From: Anaerolineaceae bacterium
GTDB taxonomy: Bacteria > Chloroflexota > Anaerolineae > Anaerolineales > Villigracilaceae
Length of the DNA: 43,267 nt
Assembly: GCA_009885525.1 (NCBI GenBank)
Contig: VFKN01000024.1
Coordinates: 1-43,267 of the forward strand
Direction: 5' to 3'
Position numbers and translations under genes: made by a program. Shown here piece by piece: positions 33,089 through 40,541 of this stretch (positions are counted from its first letter, which is position 1; the number at the start of each line of letters is the position of its first letter). Under the pieces are notes generated by a model. It did no database searches and was not told the origin of the DNA. It saw only the letters and a list, made by a program, of their open reading frames with translations.

Positions 33089-34660
33089 TTAATTCCCTTT
33101 TAGTCTTCTTCCAACCACGTTCAATACATATTGCAATTCGGGCACGCGCAATAGAAATGATACGGCGAGATAGACCAGCCCGCCAAGCACCACGCCGCCG
33201 AACACAACCAGCCATAGATTCATTCCCGCTGTGAATTGCAGCCAGAAAAATAATGTCAGACTCATCGTCAGGGTGGAAATACCGAAGATGATGAAGCCGT
33301 TCAAAATGGATTTGCCTTCAATGCCTTTCAATCGTTTTTGCATGAGCATAAATAACACAATGGCTTCAAGCGCGGTCGCAAATGAATTTGCCAGCGCGAG
33401 TCCGCCGTGCGGCATCCAGCCGATTTTTGTAAACAATGCGGAGAAGGCGATGGAGAAAATCACATTCAAGGTCATCGCGGCTGTGCCAACGAAGACGGGA
33501 GTTTTCGTATCGTGCAAAGCATAAAACGCGCGCGATAATACTTCCACAAAGTTATGACCGACGAGTCCCGCCGCGTACCAGAGCAAAGCCCATGCGACTA
33601 AATCCGTCGAGTGAATATCAAAACTTCCGCGCTGAAAGAGAACCGCGATGAGCGGCTCGCGCAGCAGAATCAAACCGAGGGCGGCGGGAAGTGAGAGCAG
33701 CAAAACTCCGCGCAACGTTGAAGCGAGAGATGAGCGCATCTCATTTGATTCGCCGCGCGCCACCTGCGCAGAAAATGTCGGCAGCGCCGCAATTGCAATT
33801 GCCTGCGCGATAACCACTTGCGGCATGGTCATGATCTGCCACGCGTATTTGATTGCAGAGAGCGAGCCTTCACTCAATCCACTGGCGACGATGGTGTTGA
33901 CCACGAAGTTGAGTTGAATAATGGCGACGCCCAAAAGACGCGGTCCCATCAGCCTGCCGACTTCGCGCACAGATGGAATGTTCAATCCCAACGACGGAAA
34001 ATATGCGCGGTCAGAGATTTTCAGCAAGCCGGGGATTTGCACCACAAGATGCAGTGCCGCGCCAAGCACCGCGCCCCATGCGAGTCCGTAAACTCCCATT
34101 GAGGGCACGAGAAATATCAAGCCGAAGATCATACCAAACCAATACATGCTGGGAGCGAGCGCGGGCAGTAAAAATTGTTGATGCGAGTTGAGAATGCCCA
34201 TTAGCAATCCGCTGACGCCGAAGATGGCGGGCGCGATCAATAAAATCCGCAGCAGCGACGCGGCAATTTCCTGCTGGTCGGGCGGGAATTTCGGCGCGAG
34301 GATGTAACGAATAATTTGAGGAGCAAGCAAAGCGGAGATAACACTCAGCGCGCTTAATAAAATCAAAATGATATTGACAATGGATGAGGCAAGTTTCCAC
34401 GCGTCGCGTTTTTCTCCGCGCGCGAGGAATCCTGCGAAGGTCGGTAAAAACGCGGAAGATAACGCTCCGCCCGCCACGAGACTGAAGATCAAGTCGGGAT
34501 ACGTGGACGCGGCGTAGAACGCGTCGATCGACTGATCGGTGCCAAAGACGCGCGAAATCAAAACCTGGCGCACGAGTCCGATCAGATTGCTTAATGCGAA
34601 CGCAAACATCACCGTCCCGGCTGCGCGCGCGATCTGTTTATTCGAGGTTGATTCAGTCAT
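33089..34660 (-). CDS. murJ: lipid II flippase MurJ (MviN family)
   Basis: The 523-residue protein has about 14 membrane helices and MurJ signatures: an N-terminal AGTVMFAFALSNLIGLVRQ helix, VFGTDQSIDAFYAAS, LVAGGALSSAFLPTFAGFLARGE, and later LVGHNFVEVLSRAFYALHDTKTPV with the conserved Arg/Asp. It flips lipid II across the cytoplasmic membrane for peptidoglycan synthesis. TATAAT on the minus strand (34669-34674) ends 8 nt before the ATG, and no ribosome binding site is present, so the message is probably leaderless. It stands alone. Confidence 0.93.
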   Translation of the reverse strand: MTESTSNKQIARAAGTVMFAFALSNLIGLVRQVLISRVFGTDQSIDAFYAASTYPDLIFSLVAGGALSSAFLPTFAGFLARGEKRDAWKLASSIVNIILILLSALSVISALLAPQIIRYILAPKFPPDQQEIAASLLRILLIAPAIFGVSGLLMGILNSHQQFLLPALAPSMYWFGMIFGLIFLVPSMGVYGLAWGAVLGAALHLVVQIPGLLKISDRAYFPSLGLNIPSVREVGRLMGPRLLGVAIIQLNFVVNTIVASGLSEGSLSAIKYAWQIMTMPQVVIAQAIAIAALPTFSAQVARGESNEMRSSLASTLRGVLLLSLPAALGLILLREPLIAVLFQRGSFDIHSTDLVAWALLWYAAGLVGHNFVEVLSRAFYALHDTKTPVFVGTAAMTLNVIFSIAFSALFTKIGWMPHGGLALANSFATALEAIVLFMLMQKRLKGIEGKSILNGFIIFGISTLTMSLTLFFWLQFTAGMNLWLVVFGGVVLGGLVYLAVSFLLRVPELQYVLNVVGRRLKGN

Positions 34661-34682
34661 GGGTCGGGATTATACATTGTTA

Positions 34683-34720
34683 AAAAACAACAGACCGCGT
34701 TTGCATGGCCTGTTGTTTTT
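34683..34720 (-). terminator. terminator between the amine oxidase remnant and murJ
   Basis: AAAACAACAG and its complement CTGTTGTTTT (about 34685-34694 with 34711-34720), extended by CC/GG pairs with one mismatch, end in T6 on the minus strand. It would stop transcripts from the amine oxidase remnant before murJ. Confidence 0.7.
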
Positions 34721-34734
34721 CTTTACTTACTCAC

Positions 34735-34847
34735 CTTACGAAGTTTTGCACGTTTTAGGGCGTGTCGCCCTGAGCGATAGCGAAGGGTCTCTACGACTAT
34801 CTCAGAGACCCTTCGCTCCGCTCAGGGAATCATGTCTATTTCGTAAG
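34735..34847. repeat. nested palindromic repeat with CCCTGAGCG arms
   Basis: Outer arms CTTACGAA/TTCGTAAG (34735-34742 with 34840-34847) enclose an inner palindrome. The inner part starts CCCTGAGCG (34768) and ends CGCTCAGGG (34827), with long paired GCGAAGGGTCTC/GAGACCCTTCGC segments. It is a dispersed repeat type common in environmental bacteria, and the nesting suggests one element inside another. Confidence 0.75.
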
Positions 34848-34863
34848 ATGAATTACTTATTCT

Positions 34864-35520
34864 CTATTTGAAGTCCGCGAGAATTTCATCCACTGCGCGT
34901 TCGCCTGTTTCAACTGCGCCGTTGAGATAACCCTGGAAGTCAACCGAAGTGTGCTCGCCCGCGAAATGGCAGTTGCCCTGACGCACGCCTTCCATGCCGC
35001 CAAACTTGGTATATTCGCCAACTTTAAAGTATGAATATGAACCGAGAGTCCACTTGTAGCCCGTCCAATAGTTGAGGACAGCCTTGCCGTTCCACTTGGA
35101 TGTGATGCCGGGCATAACAGGTTCGACCTGCTGCAGGAATTGACGCGCGCGGTCTGCAAGTGTTCCGCTGCTGAAGCTTGCGCCGATGTTCCCGCCGGTG
35201 TAATCCACAAGGATACCGGATGCGCCGGGCTGTCCGCGGGTGACATGCCATGTGGCTTGATAGCCCGTATCCGCAAAGGTATCTCCGCTTTGCCCAAGCG
35301 ATTCCCAGTGGCGGTTGTTGAATTGCAACTGCAGTTTGCTGTTCGTACCCATGCTCAATTCGTTGATGGCGGTTTTCTTCAACGCGCTGAAGCCAGCCTT
35401 GCTGAAATCAACTGAACTGCGCATAATGGAGAACGGAATGGTCAATATAACTTTGTCAAATATCTGGTCGGTAAGTTTCCTGTCGCTCTTAAAGGTGAGT
35501 GTAAATGTTCCGTTTCGGGA
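34864..35520 (-). pseudogene. truncated flavin amine oxidase (C-terminal part only)
   Basis: About 218 residues match the second half of flavin monoamine oxidases: FDKVILTIPFSIMRSSVDFSK, GTNSKLQLQFNNRHWES, GYQATWHVTRGQPG, ILVDYTGG and the C-terminal FAD motif GNCHFAGEHTSVDFQGYLNGAVETGERA. The N-terminal Rossmann domain with GxGxxG is absent. The reading frame continues upstream only as an antisense overlap of the PLD gene. A deletion near 35520 removed the front half, so it cannot bind FAD normally. Confidence 0.82.
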
Positions 35521-35578
35521 TAAAAATATCCAGCAGAGTAAATTCACATTCACGCTATAATCCATTGGGAGACCTTCC

Positions 35579-36697
35579 ATGAAAAAAATATTCGCGCTCA
35601 TCTTTCTATTCTCGATTTTATTAACCGCATGTGACTCAACACCCACCGCGACTTCCAACTCGCCGATTGATTCGCCATCCACAGAAGTATCCACCACCGA
35701 AGTAGTCGCGCTCACTGAGATTCCGCTCGGCGCGGGATACGGCACACGCGGATCATGGTTCGAGTTGTACTTTACAAATCCAGAAAGTTCGCTCGCCTCA
35801 CAGAAAACCGGCGGACCCGATGGCCCGCTTGCCGATGCAATTGACTCTGCGCGGTTAAGCGTGGATGTTGCAATCTACAGCCTGAGCCTGAACAGCATCC
35901 GCGATGCGTTGCTGCGCGCGCATGACCGCGGCGTGCGCGTGCGCATGGTGATGGAAAGCGATAACCTCGACCGCTTCGACCCGCAGAAGTTAAAGGATGC
36001 CGGCATTGATATTTTGGGCGACCGCCGTCAGGGGCTGATGCACGATAAATTCACAGTGATCGATAACACCGAGGTGTGGACGGGTTCAATGAACTACACC
36101 GATTCAGGCGCGTATGAAGACGACAATAATCTGATGAGAATCCGCGACGTGAAAATGGTGGAGAATTACACCAAGGAATTTGAAGAGATGTTCATAGGTG
36201 ATAAGTTTGGTCCTGATGTAGTGGCTGAAACTCCCAACCCGCGTATAACCATTGAGGGAACTCAGATTGATGTTTACTTCTCGCCCGACGACGGTGTTCA
36301 AGCCAGTTTGCTTGATCTATTGAACAATGCCGAAGACTCTGTTTATTTTATGGCATTCTCCTTCACTTCCGATGAACTTGGGGGAGCCATACGGAAACTA
36401 TCCGAAAATGGAATCCGCGTTTCGGGGGTGATGGAAGACGAGCAGATCAAATCCAATATCGGCACGGAGTTTGATCCCTTCAAACAGGCAAAGTTGGATG
36501 TGCTGCGCGACGGGAATTCGGGTCTGATGCATCATAAGGTGATGATCATTGATGAAAGCATTGTCGTCATGGGTTCTTACAACTTCACGAACAACGCCGA
36601 GACAAAGAATGATGAAAATTTACTGGTGATTTATAACAAAGAGATCGCTGCGCAATTTCTGGCTGAGTTCCAAAGGGTCTATCAACAGACAAAGTAG
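35579..36697 (+). CDS. PLD-family (HKD) lipoprotein, nuclease/phospholipase-like
   Basis: The 372-residue protein has a lipoprotein signal (LLTAC, Cys18), a Ser/Thr/Pro linker and two phospholipase D domains. The HKD motifs are MHDKFTVIDNTEVWTGSMN and MHHKVMIIDESIVVMGSYN; each supplies the His and Lys, with Glu/Asp-Asn following (YEDDNNLM, NDENLLV). The two domains pair to form one active site that may cleave DNA or phospholipids outside the membrane. GGGAG lies 7 nt before the ATG. The promoter region overlaps the break point of the amine oxidase remnant. Confidence 0.92.
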   Translation: MKKIFALIFLFSILLTACDSTPTATSNSPIDSPSTEVSTTEVVALTEIPLGAGYGTRGSWFELYFTNPESSLASQKTGGPDGPLADAIDSARLSVDVAIYSLSLNSIRDALLRAHDRGVRVRMVMESDNLDRFDPQKLKDAGIDILGDRRQGLMHDKFTVIDNTEVWTGSMNYTDSGAYEDDNNLMRIRDVKMVENYTKEFEEMFIGDKFGPDVVAETPNPRITIEGTQIDVYFSPDDGVQASLLDLLNNAEDSVYFMAFSFTSDELGGAIRKLSENGIRVSGVMEDEQIKSNIGTEFDPFKQAKLDVLRDGNSGLMHHKVMIIDESIVVMGSYNFTNNAETKNDENLLVIYNKEIAAQFLAEFQRVYQQTK

Positions 36698-36722
36698 TTT
36701 TTTGAAATAAAATTCCCTGCTG

Positions 36723-36763
36723 CGGGTTCCTTCATGAACTGGATTGAAGGAACCCGTAACTTT
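36723..36763 (+). terminator. terminator after the PLD gene
   Basis: A 12-bp perfect stem CGGGTTCCTTCA (36723-36734 with 36745-36756) is followed by TAAC and T6. Confidence 0.85.
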
Positions 36764-36975
36764 TTTACCAACCAAGCGACTAATAGAATATGATCATAAA
36801 AATACATAAGAGGTAAAAAGAGTTGAAGATAACTCTGCGACAATCTGGAAGATGGCAGGCCGTGAAAATTAATAACGCCGGCATGAGCCGCAAAAAACCA
36901 ACAGAATCAAGTCAGAGTTGGTATACTCGCAGGAAGAGTGACCATCATCCATCCTTTTTGCGAAGCTGCGTATCC

Positions 36976-37518
36976 ATGATTAACGACGAAAATGCCATAA
37001 ACGGATTGAAAGAACTGGACCGGCAGGTTATTGGCGAAATTTACGACCAATACTTTTCCGATGTCTATCGCTATATTTTTTATCGGGTCAGCGATGCTAC
37101 CCAGGCAGAGGATATTTCAAGTGATGTATTTTTGCGCCTGATTGAGGCATCTCAATCAGGCAAGGGACCCCAAACTAATTTAAAAGGATGGTTGATCGCG
37201 ACGGCATCACATATTGTCGCAGACCAATTCCGAAAGAAATACCGCCGGCCCGAGGAGGAGATTCCGGACGAAATGCCGGATCAAGCCCCCCTGCCAACCG
37301 CTGAAGTTGATCAACGCGAGCAGAATCGCGTTGTGGAGAGCGCGTATAAAATGTTAACTCCCGAGCAACAAGAGGTAGTCGCTCTGCGTTTTGGACAGGG
37401 ATATTCCCTCGAGGAAACAGCAGCCATTATGAACAAAAATATTAATGCCGTAAAGGCCCTCCAATTTCGCGCGCTCGCTGCATTATCTCGTGAAATTGGC
37501 GAGGTGAATTATGAATGA
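36976..37518 (+). CDS. ECF-family RNA polymerase sigma factor
   Basis: The 180-residue protein has sigma region 2 (IYDQYFSDVYRYIFYRVSDATQAEDISSDVFLRLIEA and GWLIATASHIVADQFRKK) and region 4 (LTPEQQEVVALRFGQGYSLEETAAIMNKNINAVKALQFRALAAL). TATACT at 36921-36926 is a possible -10. The ATG at 36976 has only a weak ribosome binding site, but the longer frame from 36823 runs through the promoter region and is rejected. The gene overlaps the downstream DUF5667 protein by 8 nt, a typical ECF/anti-sigma layout. Confidence 0.9.
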   Translation: MINDENAINGLKELDRQVIGEIYDQYFSDVYRYIFYRVSDATQAEDISSDVFLRLIEASQSGKGPQTNLKGWLIATASHIVADQFRKKYRRPEEEIPDEMPDQAPLPTAEVDQREQNRVVESAYKMLTPEQQEVVALRFGQGYSLEETAAIMNKNINAVKALQFRALAALSREIGEVNYE

Positions 37519-38620
37519 AGTAATGTACGATATTTTAGAATCGTGTATTCAGGAATTGGATAACAATATCGAGATCGAAGTGATTCTCGCCCGTTATCCT
37601 GAATTTGCGCGGGAACTGCGCCCGATCTTAAATGCGTCGCTGCAGGCCAAGCAGATGACAGCGCCCGCGCCTTCACGCGACGCTGTTACTCGCGGGCGCG
37701 CCCGCTTGATGCAAAAAGTGGCTGAAATACGCGAAGAGAAAATTGCGCCGCGTAAGCGTATGATTCCGCTTTTCCAGCGGCTGGCCATCTCTTTTGCGTT
37801 GACCGCAACACTCCTCTTGAGCGGAACAGGCTTGGTGGGCGCATCAGCCTCAGCCTTGCCGGGTCAAAAGTTATATCCCGTCAAACGCGGATGGGAGGAT
37901 TTGCGCCTGTTCCTGACTTTTAACGAAGAAAAACGAGAGTCTTTGGAGAAGGAACTCGAACAGGAGCGGCTGCACGAAGTTGATGAATTATTGTTCGAGG
38001 AAGAGCACTTGCTTGTTGATTTCTCGGGTGTTTTCACACACAAAAATGGCTTGACATATGTGTCGGAAGTTCAGGTTTTATTACCGGTTGGTGCCGAATT
38101 TCCTCAAGAGGGCGCAACGCTTCATATTGTGGGATGGACCGAGAAGGGTTACGTTGAGGTTACACGGTTTGAAATTATTCTGGGCAAGCCTATCGCCCCC
38201 ACGGTAGCGCCGAATCCACTTCCTGTTGTCCAGCCCACAGAAACAAAACCCTCTGGCTTCGAAGGGGAAAACCAGAATGGGAACGAAAATTTGAATGGAA
38301 ACGAAAACCAAAACGAAAATCAGAATGAAAATGAGAATGAGAACGGAAATGAAAATCTGAACGGGAACGAAAATGAGAATGAGAATGGAAATGAAAACCT
38401 GAACGGGAACGAAAATCAGAATGAGAATGGAAATGAAAATCTGAACGGGAACGAAAATCAGAATGAGAATGGAAATGAAAATCTGAACGGGAACGAAAAT
38501 CAGAATGAGAACGGAAATGGAAATGAAGGTGGCGGTGGCGAGAACGAGAACGGCGGAGGTGGCGGCGAAAATGAGAATGAGAATGAAAATAATAACGATG
38601 CTGTGAACAACAACATCTGA
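37511..38620 (+). CDS. DUF5667 membrane protein with Asn/Glu/Gly tandem repeats, probable anti-sigma partner
   Basis: The 369-residue protein begins with a short cytosolic helical part (1-85; FARELRPILNASL) and one membrane helix (about 91-115). A DUF5667 segment follows (SALPGQKLYPVKRGWEDLRLFLTFNEEKRE), then a beta-rich region (about 165-235) and a Pro-rich hinge. The last 115 residues are nearly pure Asn, Glu, Gly, Leu and Gln in a 14-residue repeat. The overlap with the sigma gene and the topology suggest that the cytosolic part holds the sigma factor and the repeat faces outside as an acidic, disordered or calcium-binding spacer. The anti-sigma role is an inference. Confidence 0.82.
   Translation: MNEVMYDILESCIQELDNNIEIEVILARYPEFARELRPILNASLQAKQMTAPAPSRDAVTRGRARLMQKVAEIREEKIAPRKRMIPLFQRLAISFALTATLLLSGTGLVGASASALPGQKLYPVKRGWEDLRLFLTFNEEKRESLEKELEQERLHEVDELLFEEEHLLVDFSGVFTHKNGLTYVSEVQVLLPVGAEFPQEGATLHIVGWTEKGYVEVTRFEIILGKPIAPTVAPNPLPVVQPTETKPSGFEGENQNGNENLNGNENQNENQNENENENGNENLNGNENENENGNENLNGNENQNENGNENLNGNENQNENGNENLNGNENQNENGNGNEGGGGENENGGGGGENENENENNNDAVNNNI
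38276..38509 (+). repeat. 42-bp coding tandem repeat (NGNENLNGNENxNE)
   Basis: Five 42-nt units each encode NGNENLNGNENQNE, with Glu instead of Gln in unit 2. Unit 1 is followed by an extra eight residues, NQNENENE. The units are nearly identical in DNA, so copy number is likely to vary by slippage or recombination. Confidence 0.85.
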
Positions 38621-38662
38621 CCAAAAAAACTGCGAGGATATCTCCTCGCAGTTTTTTTGGTC
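38619..38662. terminator. 20-bp bidirectional terminator
   Basis: A perfect 20-bp stem (38619-38638 with 38643-38662) has a TATC loop. It contains A7 in the left arm and T7 in the right, so it works in both directions. It overlaps the stop codon of the DUF5667 gene. Confidence 0.9.
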
Positions 38663-38675
38663 TATTTGAAAAAAT

Positions 38676-38850
38676 TCCACGCCGGTGGATGTGCGTACAC
38701 GCGTTTTATATAATCCTGGTTTGCTTGGCAATTCCAACATCGCGCAGGCTTGATCGGCATGATCCTGTTCCAGGCCGGGACGAGTCTCACCGCGCTCGCC
38801 ATCGTCAAAGAAAGGGAACGCGGCACGATGGCGCAATTGATCGTGCCGCT
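38676..38850 (+). pseudogene. relic of an ABC-2 type transporter permease
   Basis: One frame from 38676 reads STPVDVRTRVLYNPGLLGNS, matching the VRxRxxYNP motif in the periplasmic loop of ABC-2 (drug/nodulation-type) permeases. After a frameshift near 38745 it continues AGLIGMILFQAGTSL, then TALAIVKERERGTMAQLIV, which is the conserved ERERGTxxQLxV region of the same family. Both ends are lost and the stretch abuts the aldo/keto reductase 3' end. This is a short, clearly degraded fragment. Confidence 0.78.
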
Positions 38851-38868
38851 GATATTGTTCAAAAAAAT

Positions 38869-39891
38869 CTACTTGCGGTGGTTATCGATCATGTCAAATG
38901 TTGCGCCGAAGACATAGCGGCTCGCGGAAAAATCATGTGGAGAGCCCATCTCAATTGCGCTGACTTGATTGAGGCGTTGATATTGTTCTTCGGTCAGATT
39001 CCAATCCAGCGCGCCGAGATTATCTTTTAACTGTTTGACACTACGCGCGCCGATCAAGGGAATCATCTGCGCCGCGGGAAATTGCCTGACCCAATTGATC
39101 GCCACTTGCGACATCGGCTTGCCAGTCTCCTGCGAAATCTTTTGCACTTCCATCACCACACTCAAACTCTTTTCGCTCAAGCCGATATTCTTGGGATTCA
39201 AGCGCGTGGAACCTTTCACATTCTGCATAAACTTGCCGGTGAGAATGCCCGCATTAAGCATGCCCCACGGCAGGACGGTCATATCCCAATGCGCCGCCAT
39301 CGGGATGAGGGCGCGCTCCACGGAGCGGTCAAGCAGCGAATATGGAACCTGCATCCCGATGAAACGCGACCAGCCCATCAGTTCCGCGCGCGTATTCGCC
39401 TCCGCCACGATGTAATCCGGCGTATCGGAAAACGCGACATAGTTGACCTTTCCCTGGCGGACGAGATCATCCAATCCGCGCACGACTTCGTCAATGGGAG
39501 TCATGTAATCCCAGACGTGCAGATAATAGACATCGATAAAATCGGTCTTCAAGCGTTTGAGACTTTTCTCCACAGACTTCATCATATTCTTGCGGCTGTT
39601 CCCACCGCCGTTGGGATCGGTGTCATCGGGTTTGGTCAGTGTGTATTTTGTGGCGACCACAAAATGATCACGGTCCACCTTGAGGAAATCGCCGAGAAAT
39701 TCTTCGGCGGTTCCGTCTGTGTAGTTGACCGAGGTGTCGATAAAATTTCCGCCCGCTTTTGCGAACAGGTCGAACATCTTTTTGCTTTCGGCTTTCGAGG
39801 CGCCCCAGCCCCAGGTCTCGCCGAAGGTCATCGTACCGAGACAAAGTTCCGAAACACGCAGTCCGCTGCGACCAAGTAATTTATAACGCAT
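38869..39891 (-). CDS. aldo/keto reductase
   Basis: The 340-residue NADPH-dependent oxidoreductase is a TIM-barrel AKR. It has LCLGTMTFGE, the catalytic tetrad D52, Y57 (NFIDTSVNY), K82 (ATKY) and H125 (YYLHVWD), IPLIGARSVKQLKDNLGALDW for the 2'-phosphate of NADP, and a C-terminal extension. It resembles AKR12/YajO-type proteins. The substrate is not evident. AAGGAG lies 7 nt before the ATG at 39891. It is monocistronic. Confidence 0.94.
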   Translation of the reverse strand: MRYKLLGRSGLRVSELCLGTMTFGETWGWGASKAESKKMFDLFAKAGGNFIDTSVNYTDGTAEEFLGDFLKVDRDHFVVATKYTLTKPDDTDPNGGGNSRKNMMKSVEKSLKRLKTDFIDVYYLHVWDYMTPIDEVVRGLDDLVRQGKVNYVAFSDTPDYIVAEANTRAELMGWSRFIGMQVPYSLLDRSVERALIPMAAHWDMTVLPWGMLNAGILTGKFMQNVKGSTRLNPKNIGLSEKSLSVVMEVQKISQETGKPMSQVAINWVRQFPAAQMIPLIGARSVKQLKDNLGALDWNLTEEQYQRLNQVSAIEMGSPHDFSASRYVFGATFDMIDNHRK

Positions 39892-40064
39892 AGTGTTCTC
39901 CTTGTTGGTCTAATGCAAAGAAGTAAGCAGCTCACACTCAAGACGTGACCAGCTTACTTCTTCCTTACTTCAAAACGTTCATCGCATTCCGTCCACTTGC
40001 TTCGCGGAGAGATTCTTAGAATATATTAATACTTACTTTGTCCGATTAATGCTATTATGAAAAC

Positions 40065-40104
40065 GTAAATGCAAATCGGCATTTACCAACCCAAGGAGAA
40101 TCAA
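40065..40104 (+). promoter_or_regulatory. leader hairpin upstream of the DUF1059 gene
   Basis: GTAAATGC/GCATTTAC (40065-40072 with 40079-40086, 6-nt loop) lies just before AAGGAG (40093-40098) and the ATG at 40105. It may be an operator or a small mRNA hairpin. TATTAT at 40053-40058 is a possible -10. Confidence 0.4.
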
Positions 40105-40296
40105 ATGGAAAAATTTGCCTGTAAGAACCTCGGCATGGACTGTGACTTTTCTGCTACCGCAGCCACCAAGGAAGAAGTGATGAAAATGGCCATGGAGCAT
40201 GGTGGTACTGTCCATGCCGATATGATGAAGGATATGACCCCGGAACAAATGGCTGAATTCGGCCAAAAGTTGGAAGCCTCGATCGAAACGGTCTAA
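40105..40296 (+). CDS. DUF1059 domain small protein
   Basis: The 63-residue protein belongs to DUF1059: KFACKNLGMDCDFSATAATKEEVMKMAMEHGG, with two conserved Cys (C6, C13), followed by HADMMKDMTPEQMAEFGQKL. The function of this short, soluble family is unknown, and the cysteines hint at metal or redox use. A strong AAGGAG site and a terminator mark a complete single-gene unit. Confidence 0.9.
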   Translation: MEKFACKNLGMDCDFSATAATKEEVMKMAMEHGGTVHADMMKDMTPEQMAEFGQKLEASIETV

Positions 40297-40313
40297 TCAG
40301 ATTATGAAATAAG

Positions 40314-40346
40314 AAAACGCTCCGAACTTTTGGTTCGGAGCGTTTT
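40314..40346 (+). terminator. terminator after the DUF1059 gene
   Basis: A 14-bp perfect stem AAAACGCTCCGAAC (40314-40327 with 40333-40346) has a 5-nt loop and a T4 end. Confidence 0.88.
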
Positions 40347-40352
40347 GATTCA

Positions 40353-40460
40353 CTACTTCAAAACCTTGATAACATTTCTTCCGCTCACGCCGCTGACTCC
40401 CCCGCCGCCGTGGACTCCGCTTCCGCAGAGATATAAATTATCAATGGGTGTCTTGTGGTT
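40353..40460 (-). pseudogene. C-terminal relic of a phytoene-desaturase-like FAD oxidoreductase
   Basis: About 32-36 residues, NHKTPIDNLYLCGSGVHGGG then GVSGVSGRNVIKVLK, match the C-terminal FAD-binding end of phytoene dehydrogenase/NAD(P)/FAD-dependent oxidoreductases (TPIxxLYLCGSGTHPGGGVSGxxGRN). Upstream, the reading frame holds no recognisable family sequence, so the rest of the gene, about 450 residues, is gone. Confidence 0.8.
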
Positions 40461-40541
40461 TAACCAATTAAGATACTGGGTATGCAAGCAAGATGATTTG
40501 AAAAGGTTTGGGCGCTTAGTGTGGAGCAGATTAATCACAAC

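Noticed and set aside
38276..38509. CRISPR-like array
   Set aside because: The 42-bp units are directly contiguous without spacers and encode a peptide repeat.
38081..38836. Long minus-strand frames opposite the Asn/Glu/Gly repeat (Ile/Leu/Val-rich or His/Arg/Ser-rich)
   Set aside because: They arise only from the 42-bp tandem repeat read backwards and cross the terminator.
39082..39879. 265-codon plus-strand frame opposite the aldo/keto reductase
   Set aside because: It is antisense to an enzyme with a full catalytic tetrad and has no start signal or recognised domain.
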